Assembly: GCA_031316315.1 (NCBI GenBank) | Contig: JADBEO010000002.1 | Coordinates: forward strand, 103,901-167,900 | Reading direction: 5' to 3' | DNA length: 64,000 nucleotides | Source of the DNA: Chelatococcus sambhunathii | Lineage (GTDB): Bacteria; Pseudomonadota; Alphaproteobacteria; Rhizobiales; Methylopilaceae | The notes under the pieces: model-generated | Database searches by the model: none | What the model was told of the DNA's origin: nothing | The model's input: only the letters and a program-made list of their open reading frames with translations | Shown here: positions 46,163 through 55,037 of the stretch, in pieces | How the letters are laid out: each line of letters starts with the position of its first letter | Numbering within the stretch: the stretch's first letter is position 1 | Position numbers and translations under genes: made by a program

Positions 46163-46368
46163 CGGCAGTCCACGCGCTCCATCCAGCGGATCAGGAGCGC
46201 CGCCGGGATCGTCCAGATCAGGCCGAAGAACGCGAAGAAGGCCAGCTGAACGCCCGGCCCGGAGTTCACCAGCCGGAACTGGCCGATCATCATCACGACG
46301 AACGCATAGACGATCAGGCCGATCACCAGCGCAATTCCGCCGATCAGCTTCTTGACGCGGGGGCGCAT
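46159..46368 (-). CDS. DUF2842 membrane protein
   Basis: 69 residues with two membrane helices ('IGGIALVIGLIVYAFVVMMI' and 'LAFFAFFGLIWTIPAALLI') and a C-terminal 'RWMERVD', the typical shape of the alphaproteobacterial DUF2842 family. Function unknown. It is divergent from ctaA, as often seen, and overlaps the end of the deacetylase gene by four bases. Confidence 0.8.
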   Translation of the reverse strand: MRPRVKKLIGGIALVIGLIVYAFVVMMIGQFRLVNSGPGVQLAFFAFFGLIWTIPAALLIRWMERVDCR

Positions 46369-46471
46369 GCGCGGGTGGCTCCGAGGACGCGGCGGCGCGC
46401 CGCCTTGCGCCCGCCATGACGGGGACTTACAGCCTGCGTCCGATCGCGATCAACAGGCGAAACCGACAACC

Positions 46472-47563
46472 GTGCCCGCCGTTCCGACCGAACCACGCCG
46501 TTTCGTGTGCGCCTGGCTTCTCCTGACGCTCGCTCTTGTCGCGCTGATGATCGTCGTCGGCGGCGCGACGCGACTGACCGGCTCCGGCCTCTCGATCACG
46601 GAATGGAAGCCGATCACCGGCGCGCTGCCGCCGATCGGGGAGGCGGCTTGGGCGGACGAGTTCGCCAAGTACCGCGCGAGCCCGCAATACAAGCTGCTCA
46701 ATGAGGGCATGTCGCTCGGCGAGTTCCAGTTCATCTACTGGTGGGAATGGGGGCACCGGCAGCTCGGGCGCCTGATCGGGCTCGTTTTCGCGCTCGGCTT
46801 GCTTATCGCCGCCGTCACCCGGCGCGTGAGCCTGAGGGAAGGGCTCGCGCTGTTCGGCATGGGACTCCTGCTTGGAACGCAGGGCGCGATTGGCTGGATC
46901 ATGGTCGCCTCCGGGCTGCAGCCGGGCATGACGGCGGTCGCTCCCGTCAAGCTGACGCTTCACCTTGGCTTCGCGCTGCTGTTCTTCGCGACGCTGCTGC
47001 TGTTCCTCGTCCATGCCGGCCAGTTCGGCCGCGACGGGCGACGTTTGGCGCCGGGACTGAGGGCAGGGGCCAACGGCGTTCTCGCCATGACGTTCCTGCA
47101 GATCCTGCTGGGCGGGCTGGTGGCGGGCTCGCGCGCCGGCTTCACTTTTAACACCTGGCCGCTGATGGACGGCGGTCTGGCGCCGTCGCGCGAGGCGCTG
47201 TTCGCCGTGACGCCGTGGTGGGAGAACTTCATCGATAACGTCGCTTTGGTGCAGCTCAATCACCGGCTCGTGGCCTATGCGCTGCTGGCCGCGGCGATCG
47301 CCTATGCGGTCGCGGTCGCGAGCGCGGCGCTCGACAAGCGCGCGACACGGCGGGCGGCCTGGCTCGCCGCCTTGATGGTCGCGCAGGCGGGGCTTGGCGT
47401 CGCGGCGCTGGTGATGGTCGTGCCGCTCCATCTCGGCCTCGCCCATCAGTTCGGCGCCGTCGTCGTCTTTGCGCTCGGCGTGGTCAACGCCGCGCTCGTG
47501 CATCGCGCCGCCGGAGCGTCGCTCAGGGCGCCGGCGGGAGCCGTTCCGCAGCCGGCGGAGTAG
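46472..47563 (+). CDS. ctaA: Haem A synthase
   Basis: Oxidises the C8 methyl of haem O to make haem A for aa3-type cytochrome oxidase. 363 residues, eight membrane helices in two similar halves. Marks: 'VGGATRLTGSGLSITEWKPI', 'FIYWWEWGHRQLGRLIG', 'LTLHLGFALLFF', 'GGLVAGSRAGFTFNTWPLMD', 'VQLNHRLVAYAL' and 'LHLGLAHQFGAVVVFA', with the four conserved haem-site histidines. Start chosen as GTG 46472; an upstream ATG (46352) would overlap the divergent gene and add 40 unrelated residues. Confidence 0.93.
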   Translation: MPAVPTEPRRFVCAWLLLTLALVALMIVVGGATRLTGSGLSITEWKPITGALPPIGEAAWADEFAKYRASPQYKLLNEGMSLGEFQFIYWWEWGHRQLGRLIGLVFALGLLIAAVTRRVSLREGLALFGMGLLLGTQGAIGWIMVASGLQPGMTAVAPVKLTLHLGFALLFFATLLLFLVHAGQFGRDGRRLAPGLRAGANGVLAMTFLQILLGGLVAGSRAGFTFNTWPLMDGGLAPSREALFAVTPWWENFIDNVALVQLNHRLVAYALLAAAIAYAVAVASAALDKRATRRAAWLAALMVAQAGLGVAALVMVVPLHLGLAHQFGAVVVFALGVVNAALVHRAAGASLRAPAGAVPQPAE

Positions 47564-47577
47564 CTCCGCAGCCCGCC

Positions 47578-48009
47578 TTAGTGGGGGATGCCCGTCTCGC
47601 GAGAAATCTCGATCGCGGGGCAACGGTCCATGACGACCGTCAGCCCCTCCGCCTCGGCCCGCGCCGCCGACTCGTGGTCCAACACGCCGAGCTGGGTCCA
47701 GAGCACGCTCGGCCTCGGATCCATCGCCAGCACCTCGTCCAGCACCCCCGAAACGTGCTCGGAGGCGCGGAACACGTCGATCATGTCGACCGGCTGCGGC
47801 AGGTCCGCGAGCGTCGCATAGGCCTTCAGCCCGGCGATCTCGCCGCCGCCGTGCCCGGGATTGACCGGAAATACGTCGTAGCCATGCGCTACAAGCACGC
47901 GCGTCACCCCGAAGCTCGGACGCGCGGGATTGGGGCTCGCCCCCACCACGGCGATGGAGCGAACACGATTCAGGATGTCGGTGATCGCAGCGTCGTCGGT
48001 GACAGGCAT
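47578..48009 (-). CDS. CoA-binding domain protein (YccU-like)
   Basis: 143 residues of the CoA_binding Rossmann family: 'SIAVVGASPNPARPSFGVTR' at the nucleotide site, 'GYDVFPVNPG', 'PVDMIDVFRASE' and 'VLWTQLGVLDHE'. Stand-alone members have no settled role; the domain occurs in succinyl-CoA and acyl-CoA synthetases. Its ATG starts at the base after the stop codon of the upstream secreted protein gene, so the two are co-transcribed. Confidence 0.88.
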   Translation of the reverse strand: MPVTDDAAITDILNRVRSIAVVGASPNPARPSFGVTRVLVAHGYDVFPVNPGHGGGEIAGLKAYATLADLPQPVDMIDVFRASEHVSGVLDEVLAMDPRPSVLWTQLGVLDHESAARAEAEGLTVVMDRCPAIEISRETGIPH

Positions 48010-48738
48010 TTACTTCTTCTCGCCCGCGCCGCCGCCGGCCTTCTGGTCGTCGCCCTCGTCGTCGTCGCCGAACAGATCCTTGATCTTGGCGAGGTAGGGC
48101 TTCACGGCGTCGACGTTCCCCGGGAGCGGCTGGAAGCTCTCGAGCGCGGCGAACTGCTCGTCGAGATCCTTGAGCGCCGACTTCTTCTCGTCCTCGGAGA
48201 GAGCGGCGTCGTTCTGGATCTCGTCCTGAACCTTCTTCTTCTCCGCCGCCAGGTCCGCGCCGCCGCCGCCGTTGGTGTCCGTCGCGCCGAACGCAAGCAG
48301 GACGGACTGCGCGACATCGGCCCAGTCCGAATAGGTCGCGAAGTTATGCTTCTTGAGGATCGCCTCGATCTGGGGCTTGGCCTTCGGATCGTCGAGATAG
48401 GCCGCGAGGGCGCCGACCGGATCCTCTGCCTCGCCGACCTCCGCCTCGTCGCTGTCGGCCTGATCCTTCTTGTCCTTGCCCTGATTCGCCGTCGCGGGGT
48501 TCTCGGCGGCGAGCTTCTCGCGCAGAGACTCGAATTCGGGCCAGGCGGCGATGAAGGCCTCGACCTTCTTGCCGTCGAGCGGAACCTGCTTGGGCTCGAT
48601 GTCCGCCGCGGAGGGCTCCTCGGCCTGTCCGCCCTGGGTCTGCTGGGCGAAGGCCGCCGGCGCGACTGCCAAAGCCACGCTCCCGAGCAATCCGGCGAGA
48701 AACAGAACGCGTGAAATTCGGCCCGCATCGATCAGCAT
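48010..48738 (-). CDS. Hypothetical secreted acidic protein
   Basis: 242 residues. A signal peptide ('VLFLAGLLGSVALAVAPAAF', cut near 'AFAQQ') is followed by a strongly charged helical protein: 'FIAAWPEFESLREKLAAEN' and 'DPKAKPQIEAILKKHNFATY' resemble the repeated helical pattern of small periplasmic proteins with a conserved 'F-x-x-W-x-D' step ('YSDWADVAQSV'). The C-terminus is a run of Asp, Glu and Gly. The ATG at 48738 has GGAGG at five bases. Family not recognised with certainty. Confidence 0.75.
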   Translation of the reverse strand: MLIDAGRISRVLFLAGLLGSVALAVAPAAFAQQTQGGQAEEPSAADIEPKQVPLDGKKVEAFIAAWPEFESLREKLAAENPATANQGKDKKDQADSDEAEVGEAEDPVGALAAYLDDPKAKPQIEAILKKHNFATYSDWADVAQSVLLAFGATDTNGGGGADLAAEKKKVQDEIQNDAALSEDEKKSALKDLDEQFAALESFQPLPGNVDAVKPYLAKIKDLFGDDDEGDDQKAGGGAGEKK

Positions 48739-48845
48739 GACGACCTCCGATTGGGCTCGCAACGCGGGTGCGCGACGCGCCTTTGCGGCTTCGACGGCCG
48801 CCGTGGGACGCGCCTTATCGAGGCGCGCTTCGTTTGGCCGACACT

Positions 48846-49328
48846 ATGACGGCGGATATGGTCGCGACCATGACGGAAATGCCACGCTCATCCTCCGATC
48901 GCACGCCGCGCCTCACCCTGGCGGAGACCGAGGCGTTTCTTGACGCCGAGTTCCCCCAGATGGCCCATGGCGGGCCGACCTACGTCATAGAAGACGTCGG
49001 CTACGGGACCGCGCGGATGCGCCTGCTCGTGCGCGACGAGCATTTGCGCCCCGGCGGGACTGTTTCGGGGCCGGCGATGATGGCGCTCGCGGACATCGCG
49101 CTCTACGTCGCGCTTCTCGGCGCCATCGGTCCCGTGCCGCTCGCGGTCACGACAAACTTCTCGATCAACTTTCTCCGCCGGCCGGAGCCGCGGGACGTCG
49201 TCGCGATCTGCCGCTATCTCAAGATCGGCCGGACGCTCGCGGTGGGGGAGGGCGAACTGCGGATGGCCGGCGGCGAGGAGCCGATCGCCCATGTCGTCGG
49301 CACCTATTCGATACCGCCAAAGCGCTAA
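48846..49328 (+). CDS. PaaI-type hotdog-fold thioesterase
   Basis: About 160 residues; acyl-CoA thioesterase superfamily. The core has 'LRPGGTVSGPAMMALADIAL', where the Asp/Gly part forms the active site region, then 'AVTTNFSINFLRRPEPRDVV' and 'GRTLAVGEGELRM'. Substrate unknown. Several in-frame ATGs lie within the first 40 bases (48846, 48858, 48870, 48879) and none has a strong ribosome site, so the exact start is open. It is divergent from the secreted protein gene. Confidence 0.85.
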   Translation: MTADMVATMTEMPRSSSDRTPRLTLAETEAFLDAEFPQMAHGGPTYVIEDVGYGTARMRLLVRDEHLRPGGTVSGPAMMALADIALYVALLGAIGPVPLAVTTNFSINFLRRPEPRDVVAICRYLKIGRTLAVGEGELRMAGGEEPIAHVVGTYSIPPKR

Positions 49329-49349
49329 GCGACCGAAGCCCGCGCGCTA

Positions 49350-49430
49350 AAACAGGAGCATACTAAGGGGTATTAAAATACCATTTTTATAACGCTTTGT
49401 TTCTACTAGGAATTTTAGAGCGCAGCTCCA
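49350..49430 (+). promoter_or_regulatory. AT-rich promoter region of rplM-rpsI
   Basis: An unusually AT-rich stretch for this genome, with the near-palindrome GGTATTAAAATACC (49368-49381) and further TA-rich steps (TTTTTATAACG), some 90 to 170 bases before rplM. It likely holds the strong ribosomal promoter; an exact -35/-10 pair cannot be fixed by eye. Confidence 0.5.
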
Positions 49431-49521
49431 TTGCAATGCGCCGCGCCTTCACGTATCACCCTGCCACCGCACGGGACCGCTTTCCCGCGCATTTCTTTTG
49501 TCTCAACCCCGAGGTCTTTCC

Positions 49522-50001
49522 ATGCGACCTGAGCCGGCCCGGTCCTTTGTGACCAAGCCCGCCGACGTGGAGAAGAAGTGGGTGGTGATCGACGCCTCCG
49601 GCCTCGTGGTCGGCCGTTTGGCTTCGCTCATCGCCATGCGTCTCCGCGGCAAGCATCTCGCTTCCTTCACGCCCCATGTCGACGACGGCGACAACGTCAT
49701 CGTCGTGAACGCGGCGAAGGTCCACTTCACCGGGCGCAAGCGCGAGAACAAGTCGTACTTCTGGCACACCGGCTATCCGGGCGGCATCAAGGAGCGCAAG
49801 GCGCACCAGATCCTCGACGGCCGCTTCCCGGAGCGCGTGATCGAGAAGGCCGTGGAGCGCATGCTTCCGCGCGGGCCCCTCGGCCGCAAGCAGCTCGGCA
49901 ACCTGCGCGTCTACGCCGGCGAGAGCCACCCGCACGAGGCCCAGCAGCCGACGTCGCTCGACGTCGGCGCCCTCAATCGCAAGAACAAGCGGAGCGCCTG
50001 A
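49522..50001 (+). CDS. rplM: 50S ribosomal protein L13
   Basis: Early-assembling protein of the 50S subunit. 159 residues, with '[19 protein letters not shown]', '[20 protein letters not shown]' and '[20 protein letters not shown]'. The ATG at 49522 gives the usual short N-terminus and has GAGG at 7 bases; the GTG/ATG-like frame to 49498 is less likely. It is followed after two bases by rpsI, the universal partner. Confidence 0.96.
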   Translation: MRPEPARSFVTKPADVEKKWVVIDASGLVVGRLASLIAMRLRGKHLASFTPHVDDGDNVIVVNAAKVHFTGRKRENKSYFWHTGYPGGIKERKAHQILDGRFPERVIEKAVERMLPRGPLGRKQLGNLRVYAGESHPHEAQQPTSLDVGALNRKNKRSA

Positions 50002-50003
50002 TC

Positions 50004-50483
50004 ATGGCTGAGAATCTCCAGTCGCTCAGCGAGCTCGGCGGCGCGGTCCAGACCGGCCAGCCCGAGGCTCCCCGCCACGTCAAGAAGGTCGACGCCCAGG
50101 GTCGCGCCTATGCGACGGGCAAGCGGAAGGACGCGGTCGCCCGCGTCTGGATCCGTCCGGGCTCCGGCAAGGTCGAGATCAACAAGCGCCCGTTCGAGGT
50201 CTACTTCGCGCGTCCGGTGCTGCGCATGATCCTCGAGCAGCCGCTCAACGTCGCCCAGCGCAAGGGCCAGTACGACGTCATCGTGACGGTCGCCGGCGGC
50301 GGCCTTTCGGGCCAGGCCGGCGCGGTTCGCCACGGCCTGTCGAAGGCGCTGACTTACTTCGAGCCGGAACTGCGCGGCGTGCTCAAGAAGGGCGGGTTCC
50401 TCACCCGCGACAGCCGCGTCGTCGAGCGCAAGAAGTACGGCCGCGCCAAGGCTCGCCGCAGCTTCCAGTTCTCCAAGCGCTGA
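50004..50483 (+). CDS. rpsI: 30S ribosomal protein S9
   Basis: 30S head protein whose C-terminal tail touches tRNA in the P site. 159 residues including an N-terminal extension of about 30 usual in alphaproteobacteria; core '[20 protein letters not shown]', '[19 protein letters not shown]' and the tail '[10 protein letters not shown]'. It starts two bases after the rplM stop and is followed by two hairpins, the second a clear terminator. Confidence 0.97.
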   Translation: MAENLQSLSELGGAVQTGQPEAPRHVKKVDAQGRAYATGKRKDAVARVWIRPGSGKVEINKRPFEVYFARPVLRMILEQPLNVAQRKGQYDVIVTVAGGGLSGQAGAVRHGLSKALTYFEPELRGVLKKGGFLTRDSRVVERKKYGRAKARRSFQFSKR

Positions 50484-50486
50484 TAT

Positions 50487-50545
50487 CGCGAAGCCCTTCA
50501 GGCTTCGCGCATCGAAAGGCGGGTCCTGCGGGACCCGTTTTTTTT
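50487..50545 (+). terminator. Double hairpin terminator after rpsI
   Basis: First hairpin CGCGAAGCC/GGCTTCGCG (50487-50509). Second, CGGGTCC-TGC-GGGACCCG (50520-50537) followed by eight T, is a textbook Rho-independent terminator ending the rplM-rpsI transcript. Confidence 0.93.
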
Positions 50546-50560
50546 GTACTCGGGCAGGGC

Positions 50561-50672
50561 GTCATCCCCGCCGGCCGAAGGCCGATCCGGGATCGTCTTC
50601 CGAACATCCCGCTGCTATCAGGACTCCGTGCTGAAACTGATCCCGGCTGTCCGCTTCGCTGCGGCCGGGAGC
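50561..50672. repeat. Intergenic inverted-repeat element upstream of the agmatinase gene
   Basis: Left part GTCATCCCCGCCGGCCGAAG with GGGATC, right part GATCCCGGC...GCGGCCGGGA form the broken palindrome seen in Rhizobiales GTCAT-CCGG elements. It reaches to within 13 bases of the start codon of the next gene. Confidence 0.65.
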
Positions 50673-50684
50673 ACGGAGACGTCG

Positions 50685-51677
50685 ATGGCCGCGCCGAACG
50701 CCGATCCGCTGTTTCCCCGTCCGATCGACGACGCGCTGAAGCCGTCCCGCCGCTTCGGCGAGTCGACGGAGGCGAACTACGCCGGCGCCGTCTCCTTCCT
50801 GCGGCGCCCCTACGCGCTGGACGCCAGCGGGTTCGACGTCGCGGTCTGGGGTGTTCCGCTCGACACCTCGGTCTCCAACCGGCCCGGAACGCGCTTCGGC
50901 CCGCGCGCGATCCGCGAGGCGTCGACGATCATGTGCGGCGACCCGGCCTATCCCTTCACCTTCGACATCTTCGAGGATCTCGCGGTCGCCGACACGGGCG
51001 ACTGCTCGCTCGACTATGGCCGGGTTGATCAAATGCCGGACGCGATCGAGGCGCAGGCTGCATCCCGGTTCGCCGCGGGCGCGCAACTCGTCACGCTCGG
51101 CGGCGATCACTTCCTGACCTATCCGGTCCTGAAAGCGCTGGTGAACAAGCTTGGCCGACCGATTGCGCTGATCCAGTTCGACGCGCATCAGGACACCTGG
51201 GACGACGACGGCAGCCGGATCGACCACGGCACCATGATCACCCGCGCCGTCCGCGACGGCCTGATCCTCCCCGAGCGGTCGATCCAGATCGGCATCCGCA
51301 CCAACGCGCCGCAGGATTATGGGATTTCGATCGTCGACGGCTTCCTCTGCGACGAGCTCGGGCCGATGGCGACGGCGAGCCGCATCCTCGGCCATGTCGA
51401 GGACGCGCCGGTCTATGTCAGCTTCGACATCGACTGCCTCGACCCCGCCTATGGGCCGGGCACGGGAACGCCCGTGTCGGGCGGCGTGTCCAGCGCGTGG
51501 GCGCTGCAGTGCCTGCGCCGGCTCGGCGCGCTTGACCTCAAGGGATTCGATGTGGTCGAGGTCTCTCCGCCCTACGACCACGCCGGCGTGACCGCGCTCG
51601 CAGCCGCCCATCTCGGGCAGATGTATCTCGGCCTCCTCGCCGAGCGGAAGCGGGCCGGCAAGCCGGTCGCGCCTTGA
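50685..51677 (+). CDS. speB: Agmatinase-type ureohydrolase
   Basis: Manganese enzyme of the arginase superfamily, most like agmatinase (agmatine to putrescine and urea). 330 residues with the metal-binding motifs 'TLGGDHFLTYP', 'FDAHQDTWDDD' and 'SFDIDCLDPAYGPGTGTP', plus 'SNRPGTRFGPRAIREAS'. Metal ligands (His of GGDHF, DAHxD, DxDxxD) are all there. Start at ATG 50685 with GGAG upstream. Guanidinobutyrase or related ureohydrolases share these motifs, so the exact substrate is not certain. Confidence 0.9.
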   Translation: MAAPNADPLFPRPIDDALKPSRRFGESTEANYAGAVSFLRRPYALDASGFDVAVWGVPLDTSVSNRPGTRFGPRAIREASTIMCGDPAYPFTFDIFEDLAVADTGDCSLDYGRVDQMPDAIEAQAASRFAAGAQLVTLGGDHFLTYPVLKALVNKLGRPIALIQFDAHQDTWDDDGSRIDHGTMITRAVRDGLILPERSIQIGIRTNAPQDYGISIVDGFLCDELGPMATASRILGHVEDAPVYVSFDIDCLDPAYGPGTGTPVSGGVSSAWALQCLRRLGALDLKGFDVVEVSPPYDHAGVTALAAAHLGQMYLGLLAERKRAGKPVAP

Positions 51678-51688
51678 AAAGGGGACCT

Positions 51689-52117
51689 ATGACCCGCGCA
51701 TCCTTCCTCCGTCCGATTGCGATCGCAACCGTCGCCCTCGCGCTCTCGGCCTGCGCCAACGACCGCGTCTGGATGCGCAACGGCGCGTCCTCCTCGGACG
51801 GCGAGATCGACGAGATGAACTGCGCGGAGCAGGCGGAGAAGGGCGGCGTCTCGATCTCGGTCGGCGGCGACGTGGCCCCGACTACGGACCGGTTCTCGAA
51901 CCGGTACGCCTGTCTGCGGTCGCAGGGCTACAAGTTGAAGTCGCTAACGGCCGAGGAGGCCTCCCGCCTGAAATCGCTCGGCGGCGTCGACCGCGAGGTC
52001 TACTGGAACGAGCTCCTCGTGAAATACGGCTTCAGCCCGGCGGCCGAAAAGCGCGAGCCTGCGATTCCGCAGGCAGCGCCTCCGCCGCAAGGGCAAAAAC
52101 CTGCGGCGCCGCAATGA
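51689..52117 (+). CDS. Hypothetical lipoprotein
   Basis: 142 residues. Signal 'IAIATVALALSAC' with a lipobox Cys, so a membrane-anchored periplasmic protein. The mature part holds two further Cys ('MNCAEQ', 'YACLRSQGYK') that may pair and a Pro/Gln/Ala-rich tail. Family not recognised. The ATG at 51689 has AAAGGGGA upstream; it lies 11 bases after the agmatinase stop, so probably the same transcript. Confidence 0.75.
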   Translation: MTRASFLRPIAIATVALALSACANDRVWMRNGASSSDGEIDEMNCAEQAEKGGVSISVGGDVAPTTDRFSNRYACLRSQGYKLKSLTAEEASRLKSLGGVDREVYWNELLVKYGFSPAAEKREPAIPQAAPPPQGQKPAAPQ

Positions 52118-52233
52118 CGCGGTTGCGCGCATGAGCCTGCGGCGCGCATCTGGCGTCTATTGTTTCGGGCGTAACGTCATTACTTGTCGCTCGACATAGC
52201 GCTGCGTCCGCAGCCGCTCGGGAGACTTCTGTC

Positions 52234-53100
52234 ATGAGAGAGGTGATCGGCGTCTACGACGCGCCTCGCGGGCACTGGGTCGGCGACGGATTTCCTGTCC
52301 GCTCGCTGTTTTCGCATCCGACGCACGGCGCGGACGTGAGCCCGTTCCTGCTGCTCGACTACGCCGGCCCCGCCGACTTCCCGCCAGCGGATAAGCCCCG
52401 CGGCGTCGACGTCCATCCGCACAAGGGGTTCGAGACCGTCACCATCGTCTTCGAGGGTGAGGTGGAGCATCACGACTCGACCGGCGCCGGCGGCAAGATC
52501 GGGCCGGGCGACGTGCAGTGGATGACGGCCGCCTCGGGCATCCTGCACAAGGAGTTCCACAGCCGCGAGTTCACCAAGGCCGGCGGCCGCTTCGAGATCG
52601 TCCAGCTCTGGGTGAACCTGCCGGCCAAAGACAAGGGCGCCGAGCCGGGCTACCAGACGCTGACCGCCGCCGACATTCCGACCGTCGAGCTCGACGGCGG
52701 CGCCGGCAAGGCGCGCGTCATCGCGGGCGAGCTTCAGGGCGCCAAGGGGCCGGCGAAGACCTTTACGCCCGTCAATCTGTGGGACGTCCGGCTGCAGGCA
52801 GGCAAGGCCGCGACGCTGACGCCTCCGGACGGGCATACCGTGATGGTGGTCGTGCTGTCTGGCGCCGTGCGCGTGAACGGCGAGGAGACGCTTCGCGACG
52901 CCGAGTTCGCCCGGCTGTCGCGCGAAGGCGGTTCCTTCACGATCGAAGCCGAGCGCGACGCGAAGGTGCTGGTGTTGACCGGCAAGCCGATCGACGAGCC
53001 GGTCGTGATGCACGGACCGTTCGTGATGAACACGGTGGACGAGATTCGCGAGGCGATCGTGGATTTCCAGTCCGGCCGCTTCGGCGAGATCGCGGCCTGA
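52234..53100 (+). CDS. Pirin family protein
   Basis: 288-residue bicupin of the pirin family; known members bind iron and include quercetin dioxygenases and regulators. The N-terminal cupin has the metal motif 'GVDVHPHKGFETVTIVFEGE' and 'SGILHKEFHS' with the conserved His-x-His and His-x-Glu set. Real function unknown. It ends two bases before the convergent ohrR gene, and may be part of the same oxidative stress response, which is inference. Confidence 0.9.
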   Translation: MREVIGVYDAPRGHWVGDGFPVRSLFSHPTHGADVSPFLLLDYAGPADFPPADKPRGVDVHPHKGFETVTIVFEGEVEHHDSTGAGGKIGPGDVQWMTAASGILHKEFHSREFTKAGGRFEIVQLWVNLPAKDKGAEPGYQTLTAADIPTVELDGGAGKARVIAGELQGAKGPAKTFTPVNLWDVRLQAGKAATLTPPDGHTVMVVVLSGAVRVNGEETLRDAEFARLSREGGSFTIEAERDAKVLVLTGKPIDEPVVMHGPFVMNTVDEIREAIVDFQSGRFGEIAA

Positions 53101-53102
53101 TC

Positions 53103-53555
53103 TCAGGCCGCCTGCGGGGCGCGCTCGACGAGCGCGTCCCGCAACTCCCGCAGTTCGCCGTTCAACCGCCGAAGCTCCGCGACGGACGCGCCGGACGCGG
53201 ACAGCAGCGACATCGGCACGCACGCCGCGCGCTGCCGCATCTGCTTGCCCGCCTCCGTCAGCGTGACCAGAACCTGGCGCTCGTCCTCGACGCTCCGCTT
53301 GCGCTTGACCAGGCCCGCCGCCTCCAGTCGCTTGAGCAGCGGCGTCAGCGTGCTCGACTCCAGCATCAGCCGGTCGGCGATCTCCTTCACGCTCAATCCG
53401 TCCGTCTCCCACAGCGCGACCAGCGCCAGGTATTGCGGGTAGGTGAGCCCGAGCTCATCGAGCGCCGGCTTGTAGAGCCGGTTGATGGCGAGCGCGGTCG
53501 AGTAGACGGCGAAGCAGAGGTGATCACTCAGGCGCAGGGCGACGTCCTCGGCCAT
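53103..53555 (-). CDS. ohrR: Organic hydroperoxide sensor, MarR family
   Basis: Repressor that releases DNA when its cysteine is oxidised by organic peroxides. 150 residues, winged helix. The sensing Cys is in 'SDHLCFAVYSTALAINRLY', and a second Cys in the C-terminal part ('RAACVPMSLL') fits the two-Cys (Xanthomonas) class. DNA-binding part: 'LSVKEIADRLMLESSTLTPL' and wing 'KRSVEDERQVLVTLT'. The ATG at 53555 has GGAGGGAG upstream. It is divergent from ohr, its usual target. Confidence 0.92.
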   Translation of the reverse strand: MAEDVALRLSDHLCFAVYSTALAINRLYKPALDELGLTYPQYLALVALWETDGLSVKEIADRLMLESSTLTPLLKRLEAAGLVKRKRSVEDERQVLVTLTEAGKQMRQRAACVPMSLLSASGASVAELRRLNGELRELRDALVERAPQAA

Positions 53556-53654
53556 GGCTCTCCCTCCAGACATACGATCTCGCATTAGATAATAATTGCG
53601 ACGATAATGATATGCATACCAGCCATGCGCGCACAGGCATTCCAACACATATCG

Positions 53655-53669
53655 CGATAATTAATATCG
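53655..53669. promoter_or_regulatory. Candidate OhrR operator between ohrR and ohr
   Basis: CGATA-ATTAA-TATCG (53655-53669), an AT-centred inverted repeat about 50 bases before ohr, in a 165-base spacer that is AT-rich overall. A related half-like sequence (GATAATAATTGCGACGATAAT, near 53587) lies closer to ohrR. OhrR proteins bind such AT-rich palindromes. Confidence 0.5.
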
Positions 53670-53720
53670 AGAGATCGACACGGCGCGGCGCGTGCCGCGC
53701 AACGCCTGAGGAGGCCAAAC

Positions 53721-54143
53721 ATGAAGGTTCTTTACTCCACCGAAGCCGTCGCTACCGGCGGTCGCACCGGTTCCGCCGAGATCGCCGACGGATCCTTCAA
53801 GGTCGCGCTCGACACGCCGAAGGAACTCGGCGGCGCGGGCGGCGCGGGGACCAACCCCGAGCAGCTGTTCGCCTCGGGCTACTCGGCCTGCTTCCTCGGC
53901 GCGCTGAAGTTCGTCGCCGGCAAGGAGAAGGTGAAACTGCCCGAGGACACGACCGTGCGGGCCAAGGTCGGCATCGGCTCCCGCGACGACGGCCAGGGCT
54001 TTGGCCTCGACGTCGCCCTCACCGTGTCGATCCCCGGCCTGGACAAGGCGGCGGCGGAAGAACTGGCCGCTAAGGCGCACGTCGTGTGCCCGTACTCCCA
54101 TCTCGCCAAAAACGGCCTCGACGTGAAGCTGTCGGTCGCCTGA
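53721..54143 (+). CDS. ohr: Organic hydroperoxide resistance peroxidase
   Basis: Thiol peroxidase that reduces organic hydroperoxides using lipoylated proteins. 140 residues. The two catalytic cysteines are in 'SGYSACFLGALKFVA' and 'AHVVCPYSHL', and the active-site Arg/Glu are in 'GGRTGSAEI' and 'TNPEQLFASG'. The ATG follows GAGGAG-like GAGGCC at good distance. Its regulator ohrR is divergent. Confidence 0.96.
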   Translation: MKVLYSTEAVATGGRTGSAEIADGSFKVALDTPKELGGAGGAGTNPEQLFASGYSACFLGALKFVAGKEKVKLPEDTTVRAKVGIGSRDDGQGFGLDVALTVSIPGLDKAAAEELAAKAHVVCPYSHLAKNGLDVKLSVA

Positions 54144-54155
54144 GGGACATGCAAG

Positions 54156-54181
54156 GCGGGCGGCGCGCCGGCGTCGCCCGC
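54156..54181. terminator. Hairpin between convergent ohr and nadC
   Basis: GCGGGCG (54156-54162) pairs with CGCCCGC (54175-54181) around a 12-base GC-rich loop. No T tract. Its place between converging stop codons suggests a shared terminator. Confidence 0.5.
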
Positions 54182-54182
54182 G

Positions 54183-55037
54183 TCAGCCCAGATCGATGTC
54201 GAGGCCGAAATCGAAATTCGGCGCGGAGTGCGTGATTCTTCCGACCGAGATCAGGTCGACGCCGGTCTCGGCGATCCCCCGAACGGTCTCCAGCGAGACG
54301 TTGCCGCTCGCCTCGGCGATCATCCGTCCGCCGATCCGGCCGACCGCCTCGCGCAGCGTCGTCGGCGGCATGTTGTCGAGCAGGACGGCGTCTGCGCCTT
54401 CGGCGATGACGAGGTCGAGCTGGTCGAGCGTGTCGACCTCGATCTCGATCTTCACGAGATGGCCCGCATAGGCCTTGGCCGCCCGCAGGGCTTCCGCGAC
54501 GCCTCCGGCGACTGCGATGTGGTTGTCCTTGACCAGGATGGCGTCGTCGAGCCCGAAGCGGTGGTTCGCCCCGCCGCCGCAGCGCACGGCGTATTTCTCG
54601 AAGACCCGCAAGCCCGGCGTGGTCTTGCGCGTGCAGCAGACCTTGGCCCGCGTGTGAGCGATCCGGTCGGCATAGGCGGCCGTGGCGGTGGCGACGCCGG
54701 ACAGATGACCGAGAAAGTTGAGCGCCGTCCGCTCTGCGGTGAGCACCGCGCGGGCGGGGCCCCCGATCCGCGCGACGACATCGCCTGCGCCGAGGCGGTC
54801 TCCATCCGACGCTAGCGGCTCGAACGTGATAGCCGGCTCAAGAGACGCGAAGGCGGCTTCGGCGAGTTGAAGTCCCGAGAGTCGGCCCTCGTTGCGCGCG
54901 ACGATCGCCACACGCGCCCCCGCCGTCGCAGGGATCGTCGCCGCGCTCGTGACGTCGCCGGCGCGGCCCATGTCCTCCGCGAGCGCCGCCTCGACCGCGC
55001 GCCGCACGGAGATCGGATCGAGCGGGACCGGCGTCAC
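54183..55037 (-). CDS. nadC: Nicotinate-nucleotide pyrophosphorylase (quinolinate phosphoribosyltransferase)
   Basis: Converts quinolinate and PRPP to nicotinate mononucleotide, CO2 and pyrophosphate, the last step of the nadABC branch. 284 residues with '[17 protein letters not shown]', '[20 protein letters not shown]', '[18 protein letters not shown]' and '[20 protein letters not shown]'. The start is GTG at 55037, overlapping the nadB stop by four bases; a longer frame reaches far into nadB and is not likely. Confidence 0.96.
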   Translation of the reverse strand: MTPVPLDPISVRRAVEAALAEDMGRAGDVTSAATIPATAGARVAIVARNEGRLSGLQLAEAAFASLEPAITFEPLASDGDRLGAGDVVARIGGPARAVLTAERTALNFLGHLSGVATATAAYADRIAHTRAKVCCTRKTTPGLRVFEKYAVRCGGGANHRFGLDDAILVKDNHIAVAGGVAEALRAAKAYAGHLVKIEIEVDTLDQLDLVIAEGADAVLLDNMPPTTLREAVGRIGGRMIAEASGNVSLETVRGIAETGVDLISVGRITHSAPNFDFGLDIDLG

